DNA of 12,094 bases. Origin: Actinomycetes bacterium. GTDB taxonomy: Bacteria; Actinomycetota; Acidimicrobiia; Spongiisociales; UBA5794. The position numbers and the translations under genes are program-made. This document shows positions 5,509 through 12,094 of the stretch, piece by piece. Every line of letters starts with the position of its first letter. Positions within the stretch are counted from its first letter, which is position 1. The notes under the pieces are model-generated. The model saw only the letters and a program-made list of their open reading frames with translations. It was not told the origin of the DNA and ran no database searches. The DNA lies in contig JAMBLK010000094.1 in the NCBI GenBank assembly GCA_023336855.1, forward strand, positions 1 to 12,094. The letters run 5' to 3'.

Positions 5509-8190
5509 ATGCGCCCGCACTATCTGACCGCACTCTTCTCACCGAAATCGGTCGTCATGTTCGGTGCCAGCGACCGCATCGACTCCGTCGGTGAGATCGT
5601 TTTCAGGAACCTGCTGGAGGGCGGTTTCGAAGGTGAGATCTACGCGATCAATCCCGTCCGCGATGAGGTCCAGGGCCACAAGGCATACGCCGACCTCGAG
5701 TCGATCGACCGGCCCATAGACCTCGCCATCGTGGCAACCCCCGCCACGACCGTACCGGCCATCGTCGAGGACTGTGGCAAGCACGGCATCAAAGCGATGA
5801 TCATCTTGTCGGCCGGTTTCCGCGAGGTCGGCGGGCCGGGCCGGGCGCTCGAGCGGAAGGTTGTGGACCTGGCACGCTCATACGGGATCCGGTTCCTCGG
5901 TCCGAATTGCCTCGGCCTCATACGCCCGAGCATCGGCTTGAACGCGACGTTCGGCAACAACAACGCAGCCGACGGCGGCATCGCACTGGTGTCTCAGTCC
6001 GGAGCACTGTGCACGGCGATTCTCGACTGGGCGGAGAACCGTGACGTCGCATTCTCCGCCGTCGTTTCCACCGGCATCGGGGCCGATCTCGGTTTCGGAG
6101 ACATTCTCGACTACCTCGCATCGGACCCGAAGACGCAGAGCATCATCCTGTATATCGAGGGCGTGCAGGACGCGCGACTCTTCATGAGCGGGATGCGCGC
6201 CGCCGCCCGGGCGAAGCCCGTGATCGTCATCAAGGCCGGTCGTCACTCCGAAGGAGCTGCCGCTTCGATGTCGCATACGGGGGCCCTCGTCGGCGGAGAC
6301 GAAGCCTTCAGCGCGGCAGTCAGTCGGTCGGGTGTCGTGCGGGTAGATACCATCAGCCAGGTCTTCGCTGCTGCAGGCACGCTGTCGTCACGCTATCGGA
6401 GCAGCGGCAATCGGATCGCGATCGTCACCAACGCCGGTGGGCCCGCGGTTCTCGCTGCCGACCACTTCGCAGACGTTCGCCTCGAACTGGCCGAACTCGG
6501 TAAGGAGACGATCGATCGTCTCGACGCGGCGCTGCCATCGACGTGGTCTCGTCGCAATCCGGTGGACATCATCGGGGATGCCCCGCCCGAGCGCTACGAG
6601 GAGGCCATCGACATCTGTCTCCAGGATCCCGACGTCGACGGGGTACTCGTCATCCTCACTCCGCAGGCGATGACCCGGCCCCTCGAAGTAGCGGAGGCGG
6701 TGGTTGCCGCAGCCGATCACAATGAGAAGCCGATCATTGCCTCGTGGATGGGCGGCCCCCAGGTCAACGCCGCACGCCAGGCGTTTAGTCAAGCGAAAAT
6801 ACCGACCTTCAACACACCGGAGGCGGCGGTCGATGCGTTCCACTACCTCGCCTCCTACCGGTCCAACCAGAAGCTCCTGTTGCAGACGCCGGAACGGCTG
6901 TCGCTCCATCACGAGGAACCCAACACGGAGGCCGCCCGTCTCATCATCGAAAGTGCCCTTGTCTCGAAACGGAGCGTACTGACCGAGCCCGAATCGATGG
7001 CGATCCTCGATGCGTTCCGCATTCCGACCGTCCGTAACGGCATCGCTCGATCTGCCGAAGAGGCTTTGATCCTTGCCGTGTCGATGGGATTCCCGGTGGC
7101 GATGAAGATCTACTCGGAGGACATCTCGCACAAGTCCGACGTTGGCGGTGTCGAGCTCAGCATTCAGAATGCGACGGATGTGCGCGGCGCCTACGTCGAT
7201 CTGATGGCGAGGGTCCATAGGGCCCGCCCGGAGGCCGATCTTCAGGGCGTAACGGTTGAGCAGATGCGTCGCGCACCGAGTGCTCGAGAGGTAATGATCG
7301 GGGTCATGAAAGATCCCGTGTTCGGACCTGTGATCAGCTTCGGGTTCGGCGGGACCTGGGTCGAGGTGATGGAAGACGTCGCTGTGGCGCTTCCGCCGCT
7401 CAACGAGCGTCTCGCGAAGAATCTCATCTCGCGTACGAAGATCGCAGGGCTGCTCGGAGACTTCCGGAACTTGCCGGCGGCCAACATCGATGCTCTGGTC
7501 GATGTGTTGCTGCGGGTGTCGAACATGACGTGTGAGCTTCCCTGGCTCCAAGAGATGGACATCAATCCCCTGTTTATCGATGAACATGGTGTCGTGGCGG
7601 TGGATGCGCGGATCGCTGTCGGTGTCCCACGTCCGTCGACCGACCCGTACCATCACATGGCGATTCACCCATACCCGTCGGATCTGGAGACGCACTTCCA
7701 ACTCCCGGATGGCACGGATGTGACGATCCGGCCTATTCGGCCGGAAGATGCCGAGATCGAAGCGGACTTCGTCAGGGATCTGTCGGACGAGGCGAAGTAC
7801 TTCCGGTTCATGCACGCGCTCGACGAGCTGACGCCAGAGATGCTCGTCAGGTTTACTCAGATCGATTACGACCGGGAGATGGCGTTGATCGCCACGACCA
7901 AGGAAGATGGCCGCGAGGTCGAGCACGGTGTCGTTCGATATGTGACGAACCCGGATCGCACCAGCTGCGAATTCGCTCTGGTGATCTCAGAAGAGATGCG
8001 TGGTCACGGGATCGGGCAGCGGATGCTCAAGCGACTCATGGAGATCGCCCTCTCCCGCGGGCTCGACACGATGGAAGGCGAGGTCCTCTCTGAGAACCAC
8101 CGGATGCTCGACATGGTCAAGGCGATGGGATACCAGATCCAGAGCAGCCCCGACGACCCCGGTGTCAAATTCGTATGGAAGGAGCTCTGA
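5509..8190 (+). CDS. Acyl-CoA synthetase (NDP-forming)-like / GNAT protein lysine acetyltransferase
   Basis: An 893-residue cytoplasmic fusion with the Pat/YfiQ architecture and usual length (Salmonella Pat is about 886). Domains: CoA-binding Rossmann (about 5-135, FGASDR), succinyl-CoA-synthetase-like flavodoxin folds (about 150-455), ATP-grasp (about 485-705, HKSDVGG at 541-547 and DINP at 684-687), and GNAT (about 725-893, acetyl-CoA loop RGHGIG at 831-836). Pat enzymes acetylate lysines, classically switching off acetyl-CoA synthetase. Unlike enterobacterial Pat, whose synthetase part is reported inactive, this one keeps the phospho-histidine context SHTGAL (His256) and Glu217, so the ligase half may work. 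There is no cAMP-binding domain, unlike mycobacterial Pat. The start is ATG at 5509 with AGGAAAG nine bases upstream; the frame is open from 5419, but those residues are not family-like. It lies 150 nt after the regulator gene, with a possible promoter of its own. Confidence 0.92.
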   Translation: MRPHYLTALFSPKSVVMFGASDRIDSVGEIVFRNLLEGGFEGEIYAINPVRDEVQGHKAYADLESIDRPIDLAIVATPATTVPAIVEDCGKHGIKAMIILSAGFREVGGPGRALERKVVDLARSYGIRFLGPNCLGLIRPSIGLNATFGNNNAADGGIALVSQSGALCTAILDWAENRDVAFSAVVSTGIGADLGFGDILDYLASDPKTQSIILYIEGVQDARLFMSGMRAAARAKPVIVIKAGRHSEGAAASMSHTGALVGGDEAFSAAVSRSGVVRVDTISQVFAAAGTLSSRYRSSGNRIAIVTNAGGPAVLAADHFADVRLELAELGKETIDRLDAALPSTWSRRNPVDIIGDAPPERYEEAIDICLQDPDVDGVLVILTPQAMTRPLEVAEAVVAAADHNEKPIIASWMGGPQVNAARQAFSQAKIPTFNTPEAAVDAFHYLASYRSNQKLLLQTPERLSLHHEEPNTEAARLIIESALVSKRSVLTEPESMAILDAFRIPTVRNGIARSAEEALILAVSMGFPVAMKIYSEDISHKSDVGGVELSIQNATDVRGAYVDLMARVHRARPEADLQGVTVEQMRRAPSAREVMIGVMKDPVFGPVISFGFGGTWVEVMEDVAVALPPLNERLAKNLISRTKIAGLLGDFRNLPAANIDALVDVLLRVSNMTCELPWLQEMDINPLFIDEHGVVAVDARIAVGVPRPSTDPYHHMAIHPYPSDLETHFQLPDGTDVTIRPIRPEDAEIEADFVRDLSDEAKYFRFMHALDELTPEMLVRFTQIDYDREMALIATTKEDGREVEHGVVRYVTNPDRTSCEFALVISEEMRGHGIGQRMLKRLMEIALSRGLDTMEGEVLSENHRMLDMVKAMGYQIQSSPDDPGVKFVWKEL

Positions 8191-8281
8191 CCGGCGACCA
8201 AGACGTTCCGCAGGATGCCATACGAAGGTAGTTGCTCGAAGCGCTCGGTGAAGATCGCGCAGGGAATTTGATGTGACCGCT

Positions 8282-8324
8282 GCGTGTTGACACGCGTCAT
8301 ACCCCTTGAGAGGTGGTCACCACC
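8282..8324. promoter_or_regulatory. Two palindromes upstream of the lipoprotein gene
   Basis: The 172-nt gap after the acetyltransferase gene has no clear terminator. It holds GCGTGTTGACACGC (8282-8295, 6-2-6 palindrome with a perfect -35 TTGACA inside) and GGTGGTCACCACC (8312-8324, 6-1-6 palindrome). No good -10 lies 16-18 bases after the TTGACA, so I call these candidate operator sites rather than a promoter. They probably belong to control of the lipoprotein gene. Confidence 0.3.
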
Positions 8325-8362
8325 CGGGCGGTAGGCGTCATCGAGCCAGCAGGGGCATCATC

Positions 8363-9205
8363 ATGAGGAAAACGAATCTGATCATCGGTGTGGGGGCTTT
8401 CGCTCTCCTCGTTGCGGCATGTTCGGGGGGAGCGGACGAGAGCACATCGGTGCGGCCATTCTCCGAGGTCCAGGCCACCGAGGCCACCTTCGAGAACGAT
8501 CCCACGTTCCCCGGCAGGGGGATCTTGCGGGTCGATACAACCGAACCCATGATCTGCGCGATCGTCTGGGGTGAGACCGAGGACCTCGGCAACTTCAATA
8601 ACTCGCTGGACATGAATGGCACCGGCATCGTCGAACACAACGTCTTGCTCCCGGGAGCTGAGGCCGGTCAGACCTACTTCTATCGTTTGCAGGGATCTAC
8701 AGCGGACGGGACCTTGTACCAGAGCGAGTTGATGACATTCACCCTGCCGGCGAGCGATAACACCATCCCCGATGACGCGGCCGCCGAGCACGGCGTGAAC
8801 GTCGCAGAGGGAGCAACCGTCATCGAAGTCAGCAGCGAGTTCAGCGCATCGTGGGCAGGAGCGAACGCATTCGACGGTGACCTCAACACCGAGTGGTCAA
8901 GCGCCGGCGATGCCGACGAGGCGTTCGTCACCATCGACCTGGGCTCTGCACAGGAGGTCGCAGGAGTGGAGTTCCTCACCAGGACAATGACCGATGGCTC
9001 TGCCACCACCGAGACATTCTTCGTTGTGGTCGATGACGGCGAACGCTTCGGACCGTTCGTCGCAGGCAATCCCGCCAACCCTGTGTTCAACGAGATTTCG
9101 TTCACGGCCCAGATCCTCCGATTCGAAGTCCAAGACACCACGGGTGGCAACACCGGCGCCATCGAGATTCGCGCCTTCTCCCCGGTCGCCATGTCCGGAG
9201 GGTGA
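8363..9205 (+). CDS. Exported lipoprotein with Fn3-like and discoidin-like domains
   Basis: A 280-residue secreted protein. Residues 1-19 form a signal peptide with a basic start (MRKT), a hydrophobic core and lipobox VAAC, so Cys20 should be lipidated and the protein anchored outside the membrane. Residues 35-130 look like the Fn3-like domain found at the N-terminus of purple acid phosphatases (AIVWGETEDLG, then EHNVLLPGAEAGQTYFYRL). Residues 145-275 look like an F5/8 type C (discoidin/CBM32-like) beta-sandwich: SASWAGANAFDGDLNTEWSS, then FVTIDLGS and a closing IEIRAFSP. No catalytic domain is visible, so it is probably a binding or adhesion protein for surface glycans or another extracellular ligand. 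The start is ATG at 8363 with AGGGG upstream; the earlier in-frame residues are not signal-like. It is followed after 29 nt by the hydrolase gene. Ligand unknown; domain calls are by eye. Confidence 0.82.
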   Translation: MRKTNLIIGVGAFALLVAACSGGADESTSVRPFSEVQATEATFENDPTFPGRGILRVDTTEPMICAIVWGETEDLGNFNNSLDMNGTGIVEHNVLLPGAEAGQTYFYRLQGSTADGTLYQSELMTFTLPASDNTIPDDAAAEHGVNVAEGATVIEVSSEFSASWAGANAFDGDLNTEWSSAGDADEAFVTIDLGSAQEVAGVEFLTRTMTDGSATTETFFVVVDDGERFGPFVAGNPANPVFNEISFTAQILRFEVQDTTGGNTGAIEIRAFSPVAMSGG

Positions 9206-9221
9206 ATCGACCACTACGGGC

Positions 9222-9227
9222 TATCGT
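9222..9227 (+). promoter_or_regulatory. -10 box for a leaderless hydrolase transcript
   Basis: TATCGT fits TANNNT and ends seven bases before the GTG at 9235, the spacing expected if transcription starts at the first base of the start codon. There is no Shine-Dalgarno sequence before that GTG. Leaderless messages are common in actinobacteria. Confidence 0.45.
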
Positions 9228-9234
9228 CGCCTGA

Positions 9235-10401
9235 GTGATCGAGATCCGACCAGCACACAACGTCGGCAGCGCTCTGGCGCTTGCCACGGAGCGAGTAGCA
9301 GCACCGGTCGAGGCGATGCATCGAGTCATCGCCGGATGCTGGTTCGGTCCGTTCGGAGCTGTCGGTGAGCCGATCCGGAAAGCGCACGACACGGCGGTGA
9401 CCGCGGCCTACAGATCTGTGCGCCTCAGCGCCGATGCCGTGGGGTTGGGTCTCGACGAGTTGATCACAATTGGGCCGAGCAGGGCGGATCCAGTCCGGGC
9501 GTTCGTGAACGGCCTGTGGGGTGACGATCTCGGCCGACACCGGGATCGGCTGGAGATCACGATGGCCATCCGCGACCGTGAGGGAGCACCGGTCACGGCT
9601 GGCCCGGATCTGGCTGTGGCCTTCCCGGATGCAACGGGACGCCTGGTCGTGCTGGTGCACGGACTCGTCGAGACAGAGCAGTGTTGGTCCGGCACCGACA
9701 GTGAACCCGGTCTGGTGCAGGCACTCGAGAACGCGCCCGGTCTCACTCCTGTCTCGATCCGGTACAACTCGGGGCTGCGAGTGTCGGACAACGGAGCGTT
9801 GCTGAGCTGTTTGCTCGAGGACATCCGTACGGATTGGCCGGTGCCTGTGCAGTCGATCGCCCTTGTCGGCCATTCGATGGGTGGCCTGGTCGTCCGCAGT
9901 GCCTGCGAGGCCGGTCGCACCGCCGGTCACGGATGGATCGACGACGTCGACAACATCGTGACGGTGAGCGCGCCGCATCGAGGCTCACCGCTCGAGAAGC
10001 TCGCCAACGTGGCTTCATGGGGTCTCGGTGTGACTCCCGTGACCAGGCCTCTTGCGAAATTCGTGAACGAGCGCAGTGTCGGGATCAAGGATCTCAGGTT
10101 CGGAGCGATCGTTGAGGATGACTGGAGAGGTGTCGATCCGGATGGGCTGCTGCGTAACACGGTCGGCGATCACTCCCTGCCATCCGGGATCGACCATCAC
10201 TTCGTCGCTGCCGTCGTGACATCGGATCGGACCCATCCGGTAGGGGCGGCTGTGGGTGATCTGGTCGTTCGGCCGGGAAGCGGTACCGGGGGGCGCCATC
10301 TTGAACCGAGGAACGCCGTTGTCATCGGAAGCAAGCATCACTTCGACCTCCTCCACGATCCCGACGTGATCGACAGCGTCCTGGGTTGGCTCGCCTCGTA
10401 G
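9235..10401 (+). CDS. Alpha/beta hydrolase (lipase/esterase-like)
   Basis: A 388-residue serine hydrolase. The first 125 residues are a mostly helical N-terminal region (for example VEAMHRVIAGCWFG and AVTAAYRSVRLSADAVG). The alpha/beta core follows: VVLVHGL (138-144, oxyanion strand), nucleophile elbow GHSMGG with Ser214 (212-217), VSAPHRGSPL (244-253, as in lipases and PGAP1-like acyltransferases), Asp342 in GDLVV and His368/369 in HHFDLL near the end. No signal peptide or membrane helix is obvious, so a cytoplasmic esterase or lipase is likely; the substrate is unknown. The start is GTG at 9235, supported by the -10 seven bases upstream; ATG at 9316 is possible but would cut into the N-terminal region. 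The stop is directly followed by the palindromic terminator. It may also be read from the lipoprotein gene 29 nt upstream. Confidence 0.85.
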   Translation: MIEIRPAHNVGSALALATERVAAPVEAMHRVIAGCWFGPFGAVGEPIRKAHDTAVTAAYRSVRLSADAVGLGLDELITIGPSRADPVRAFVNGLWGDDLGRHRDRLEITMAIRDREGAPVTAGPDLAVAFPDATGRLVVLVHGLVETEQCWSGTDSEPGLVQALENAPGLTPVSIRYNSGLRVSDNGALLSCLLEDIRTDWPVPVQSIALVGHSMGGLVVRSACEAGRTAGHGWIDDVDNIVTVSAPHRGSPLEKLANVASWGLGVTPVTRPLAKFVNERSVGIKDLRFGAIVEDDWRGVDPDGLLRNTVGDHSLPSGIDHHFVAAVVTSDRTHPVGAAVGDLVVRPGSGTGGRHLEPRNAVVIGSKHHFDLLHDPDVIDSVLGWLAS

Positions 10402-10457
10402 CTGGAGTCTGGCGTAGAAAACGGCCGTATCGTGCCGTTTTCTACGCCAGACTCCAG
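10402..10457. terminator. Bidirectional terminator, palindromic repeat copy B
   Basis: A perfect 24-bp inverted repeat (arms 10402-10425 and 10434-10457) with the 8-base loop CGTATCGT. Next to the loop the stem has AAAACGGC and GCCGTTTT, so a shorter hairpin plus T-run is available for transcription from either side. It lies between convergent genes, directly after the hydrolase stop. The right arm contains the TAG stop (10442-10444) and last codons of the flavoprotein gene on the minus strand. It is homologous to the repeat at 5348-5396. Confidence 0.88.
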
Positions 10458-12094
10458 AGGTTCGGATCGACGGCGGGGTTGTTTGGAGATACCGGGGGGA
10501 CCGGTTCGTAGACGGACTCGGGCGACGGTCGCGGATCCGGTTCACCTTTGTTCGGCCACATTGACATCGCCCGTTCGGCCATCGCCGTAATCGACAGCGA
10601 CGGATTCACGCCGAGATTCGCACCGACTGCCGCCCCGTCGACGACGTGAAGACCCGGGTGGCCGTATACCCGGTGGTATCCGTCGATCACACCGGTTGAT
10701 GGATCTGATCCGATCGCAGCACCACCGAGGATGTGGGCGGTCGTCGGCCGATTCAACACGACCTCGTTGATCGAACTCATGGGGTCGCCCCCCATGGCTT
10801 CGGCAGCGATGCGGGCCACCTCGTTGGCGATCGGGATGTACGTGGGGTTCGGTTCACCGTGGCCCTGGCGGGAAACGACGCGGGTACCGAAAACGCCACG
10901 CTTGCGGAACAGTCGCAACGAGTTGTCGTAGCTCTGCATCACGAGGAGGATCACGGATCGCTCCGCCCATTTGCGCACCGACATCGATCGGGTCCACTGG
11001 ATCGGGTGAAACACCATGTTTCCCAGGTATCGGAGCGGGCGTGGCATGCCCGGGCCACCTTCGGTGAGAATGGTTGCGAGCAGACCCATCACCGAACTCC
11101 CCTTTGGATACCGCACCGGTTCGATGTGGGTGTGCGGTTCCGGGTGAATCGACGAGGTGATCGCCACGCCCTGCGAATAGTCGACGTCGGTACCCCGCGC
11201 AACTGCACCGAGGATCGCCTCCGAGTTCGTGCGAACGAGTTGCCCCGCTTGTTCGGAGATGTCGGGGAGGCGACCGCGGTCCATCAGAGTGAGGAGGAGG
11301 CGCGTCGTCCCCAAAGCCCCGGCAGAGAAGATGACCTGGCTCGCGAAGAACACCTTGCGGTCGCTTCCCTTGATCGGTCCGGGACGTTGGGTGGTGATGC
11401 GCCATCGGCCGTCGGCGAGTTCCTCAACGTCTGTCACCTCCGTGTCGGGGTGGATGACGGCCCCGCCTTGCTCCGCGAGATAGAGGTAGTTCTTATCGAG
11501 TGTGTTCTTGGCGTTCTGGTTGCACCCGATCATGCAGGCGCCGACGCTGGTACATCCCGCACGGCGGGGGCCGACCCCTCCGAAGTACGGGTCCTCGACT
11601 TCGACACCGGCTTCGCCGAGGAAGACGCCCACCGGGGTTGGTTGGAACGTATCTGCGACGCCGAGGCGATCTGCGACCTGGCGCATCACATCGTCGGCCG
11701 GGGTGTCGGCGTTCGCTTCAGTGACACCCAGCATCCTCTTCGCGAGGGCGTAGAAGGGGGCGAGTTCCCGTTTCCAGTCGGTGACGGCACGCCACTGGGG
11801 GTCGGTGAAGAACGCGTGGTGTGGTTCGTAGAGCGTGTTGGCGTAGACGAGGGAACCTCCACCCACTCCGGCGCCTGAGAGGACCAGCACGTTGCTGAGG
11901 AGATCGAGGCGTTGGATGCCATACAGTCCGAAGCGGGGGCCCCAGATGAATCGCTTCACGTCCCAATTCGTCTCTGCGAAGTCACCGGTCCGGTAGCGGC
12001 GACCGGCCTCGAGAACCCCGACGCGGTACCCCTTCTCGGTCAACCGCAGAGCAGAGACGCTCCCCCCAAACCCGGATCCGATGATGACGACATC
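10442..12094 (-). CDS. GMC/cholesterol-oxidase-like FAD oxidoreductase (5' end beyond window)
   Basis: 550 residues are visible and the reading frame stays open to the window edge. The first visible residues are DVVIIGSGFGGS, the FAD-binding Rossmann motif, so only a few N-terminal residues are missing; an in-frame TTG at 12043 would remove the motif and is not the start. The protein resembles M. tuberculosis ChoD (Rv3409c, about 578 residues) throughout: LTEKGYRVGVLEAGRR, GAGVGGGSLVYANTLY, DPYFGG, NAKNTLDKNY, AITSSIHPEPHTHIEPVRY, GHGEPNPTYIPI and GVNPSLSITAMAERA. Likely catalytic residues are His454 (TAHILGG) and Asn497 (GVNPSL). It should oxidise a sterol or another alcohol with FAD, passing electrons to O2 or an acceptor; the true substrate of ChoD-type enzymes is debated. 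The Cys-rich segment GCTSVGACMIGC (180-191) has three Cys, fewer than in ChoD as I recall it. No signal peptide can be judged. The proline-rich tail ends inside the palindromic terminator. Confidence 0.9.
   Translation of the reverse strand, partial: DVVIIGSGFGGSVSALRLTEKGYRVGVLEAGRRYRTGDFAETNWDVKRFIWGPRFGLYGIQRLDLLSNVLVLSGAGVGGGSLVYANTLYEPHHAFFTDPQWRAVTDWKRELAPFYALAKRMLGVTEANADTPADDVMRQVADRLGVADTFQPTPVGVFLGEAGVEVEDPYFGGVGPRRAGCTSVGACMIGCNQNAKNTLDKNYLYLAEQGGAVIHPDTEVTDVEELADGRWRITTQRPGPIKGSDRKVFFASQVIFSAGALGTTRLLLTLMDRGRLPDISEQAGQLVRTNSEAILGAVARGTDVDYSQGVAITSSIHPEPHTHIEPVRYPKGSSVMGLLATILTEGGPGMPRPLRYLGNMVFHPIQWTRSMSVRKWAERSVILLVMQSYDNSLRLFRKRGVFGTRVVSRQGHGEPNPTYIPIANEVARIAAEAMGGDPMSSINEVVLNRPTTAHILGGAAIGSDPSTGVIDGYHRVYGHPGLHVVDGAAVGANLGVNPSLSITAMAERAMSMWPNKGEPDPRPSPESVYEPVPPVSPNNPAVDPNLWSLA

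Noticed and set aside
6388..7926. A 512-codon open frame antisense to the acetyltransferase gene
   Set aside because: It is the mirror of a strongly family-matching gene. Its product is Arg/His/Asp-rich with no domain, as expected from antisense frames in GC-rich genes.
10733..11878. A 381-codon open frame antisense to the ChoD-like gene
   Set aside because: No recognisable domain, composition of an antisense shadow, and fully overlapped by a secure gene.
12041..12043. TTG at 12043 as the start of the flavoprotein
   Set aside because: Seventeen in-frame codons before it encode the FAD-binding GSGFGGS motif, so the gene continues past the window edge.

Overview
The window reads as chromosomal DNA from a GC-rich actinobacterium. 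The support is strong GC bias at third codon positions, a ChoD-type sterol oxidoreductase, a tandem universal stress protein (USP) next to a CtpF-like cation ATPase as in mycobacteria, GTG and TTG starts, and one gene that looks leaderless with a TANNNT -10 box. A lineage outside Mycobacterium, such as Acidimicrobiia, is plausible but cannot be proven from this sequence. There is no rRNA, tRNA, CRISPR array, insertion sequence or phage gene here.

Left half, minus strand (about 4936 down to 85): an apparent operon in the order UspE-like tandem USP (4511-3537), type II P-type ATPase of the Ca2+ family (3509-1008), second tandem USP (927-85). It is preceded by about 425 nt of apparently untranslated, hairpin-rich leader (4512-4936), which may contain a small leader frame.

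Centre (4900-5037): a short AT-rich island holding two divergent promoter candidates. A perfect 13-bp palindrome overlaps the -10 of the rightward one. Rightward from it lie a small MarR-like winged-helix regulator (5038-5358, TTG start) and, 150 nt later, an 893-residue fusion of an NDP-forming acyl-CoA synthetase-like module with a GNAT acetyltransferase, the Pat/YfiQ architecture (5509-8190).

Right half: a lipoprotein with an Fn3-like domain and a discoidin-like domain (8363-9205), an alpha/beta hydrolase with a GHSMGG elbow that probably begins as a leaderless message (9235-10401), and, convergent to it, a GMC/cholesterol-oxidase-like flavoprotein whose first few codons lie beyond the window (10442-12094).

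Two points stand out. First, USPs, a Ca2+-type pump, a regulator and a USP-modifying type of enzyme (a protein lysine acetyltransferase) sit around one divergent promoter. This suggests a stress or energy-starvation locus in which the acetyltransferase could act on the neighbouring USPs. Second, the palindromic element at 10402-10457 has a diverged copy at 5348-5396. In both places one arm of the hairpin supplies the last codons (Ser-Leu-Ala) and the TAG stop of a gene, so the element is a combined stop codon and terminator that appears to have been inserted at gene ends.
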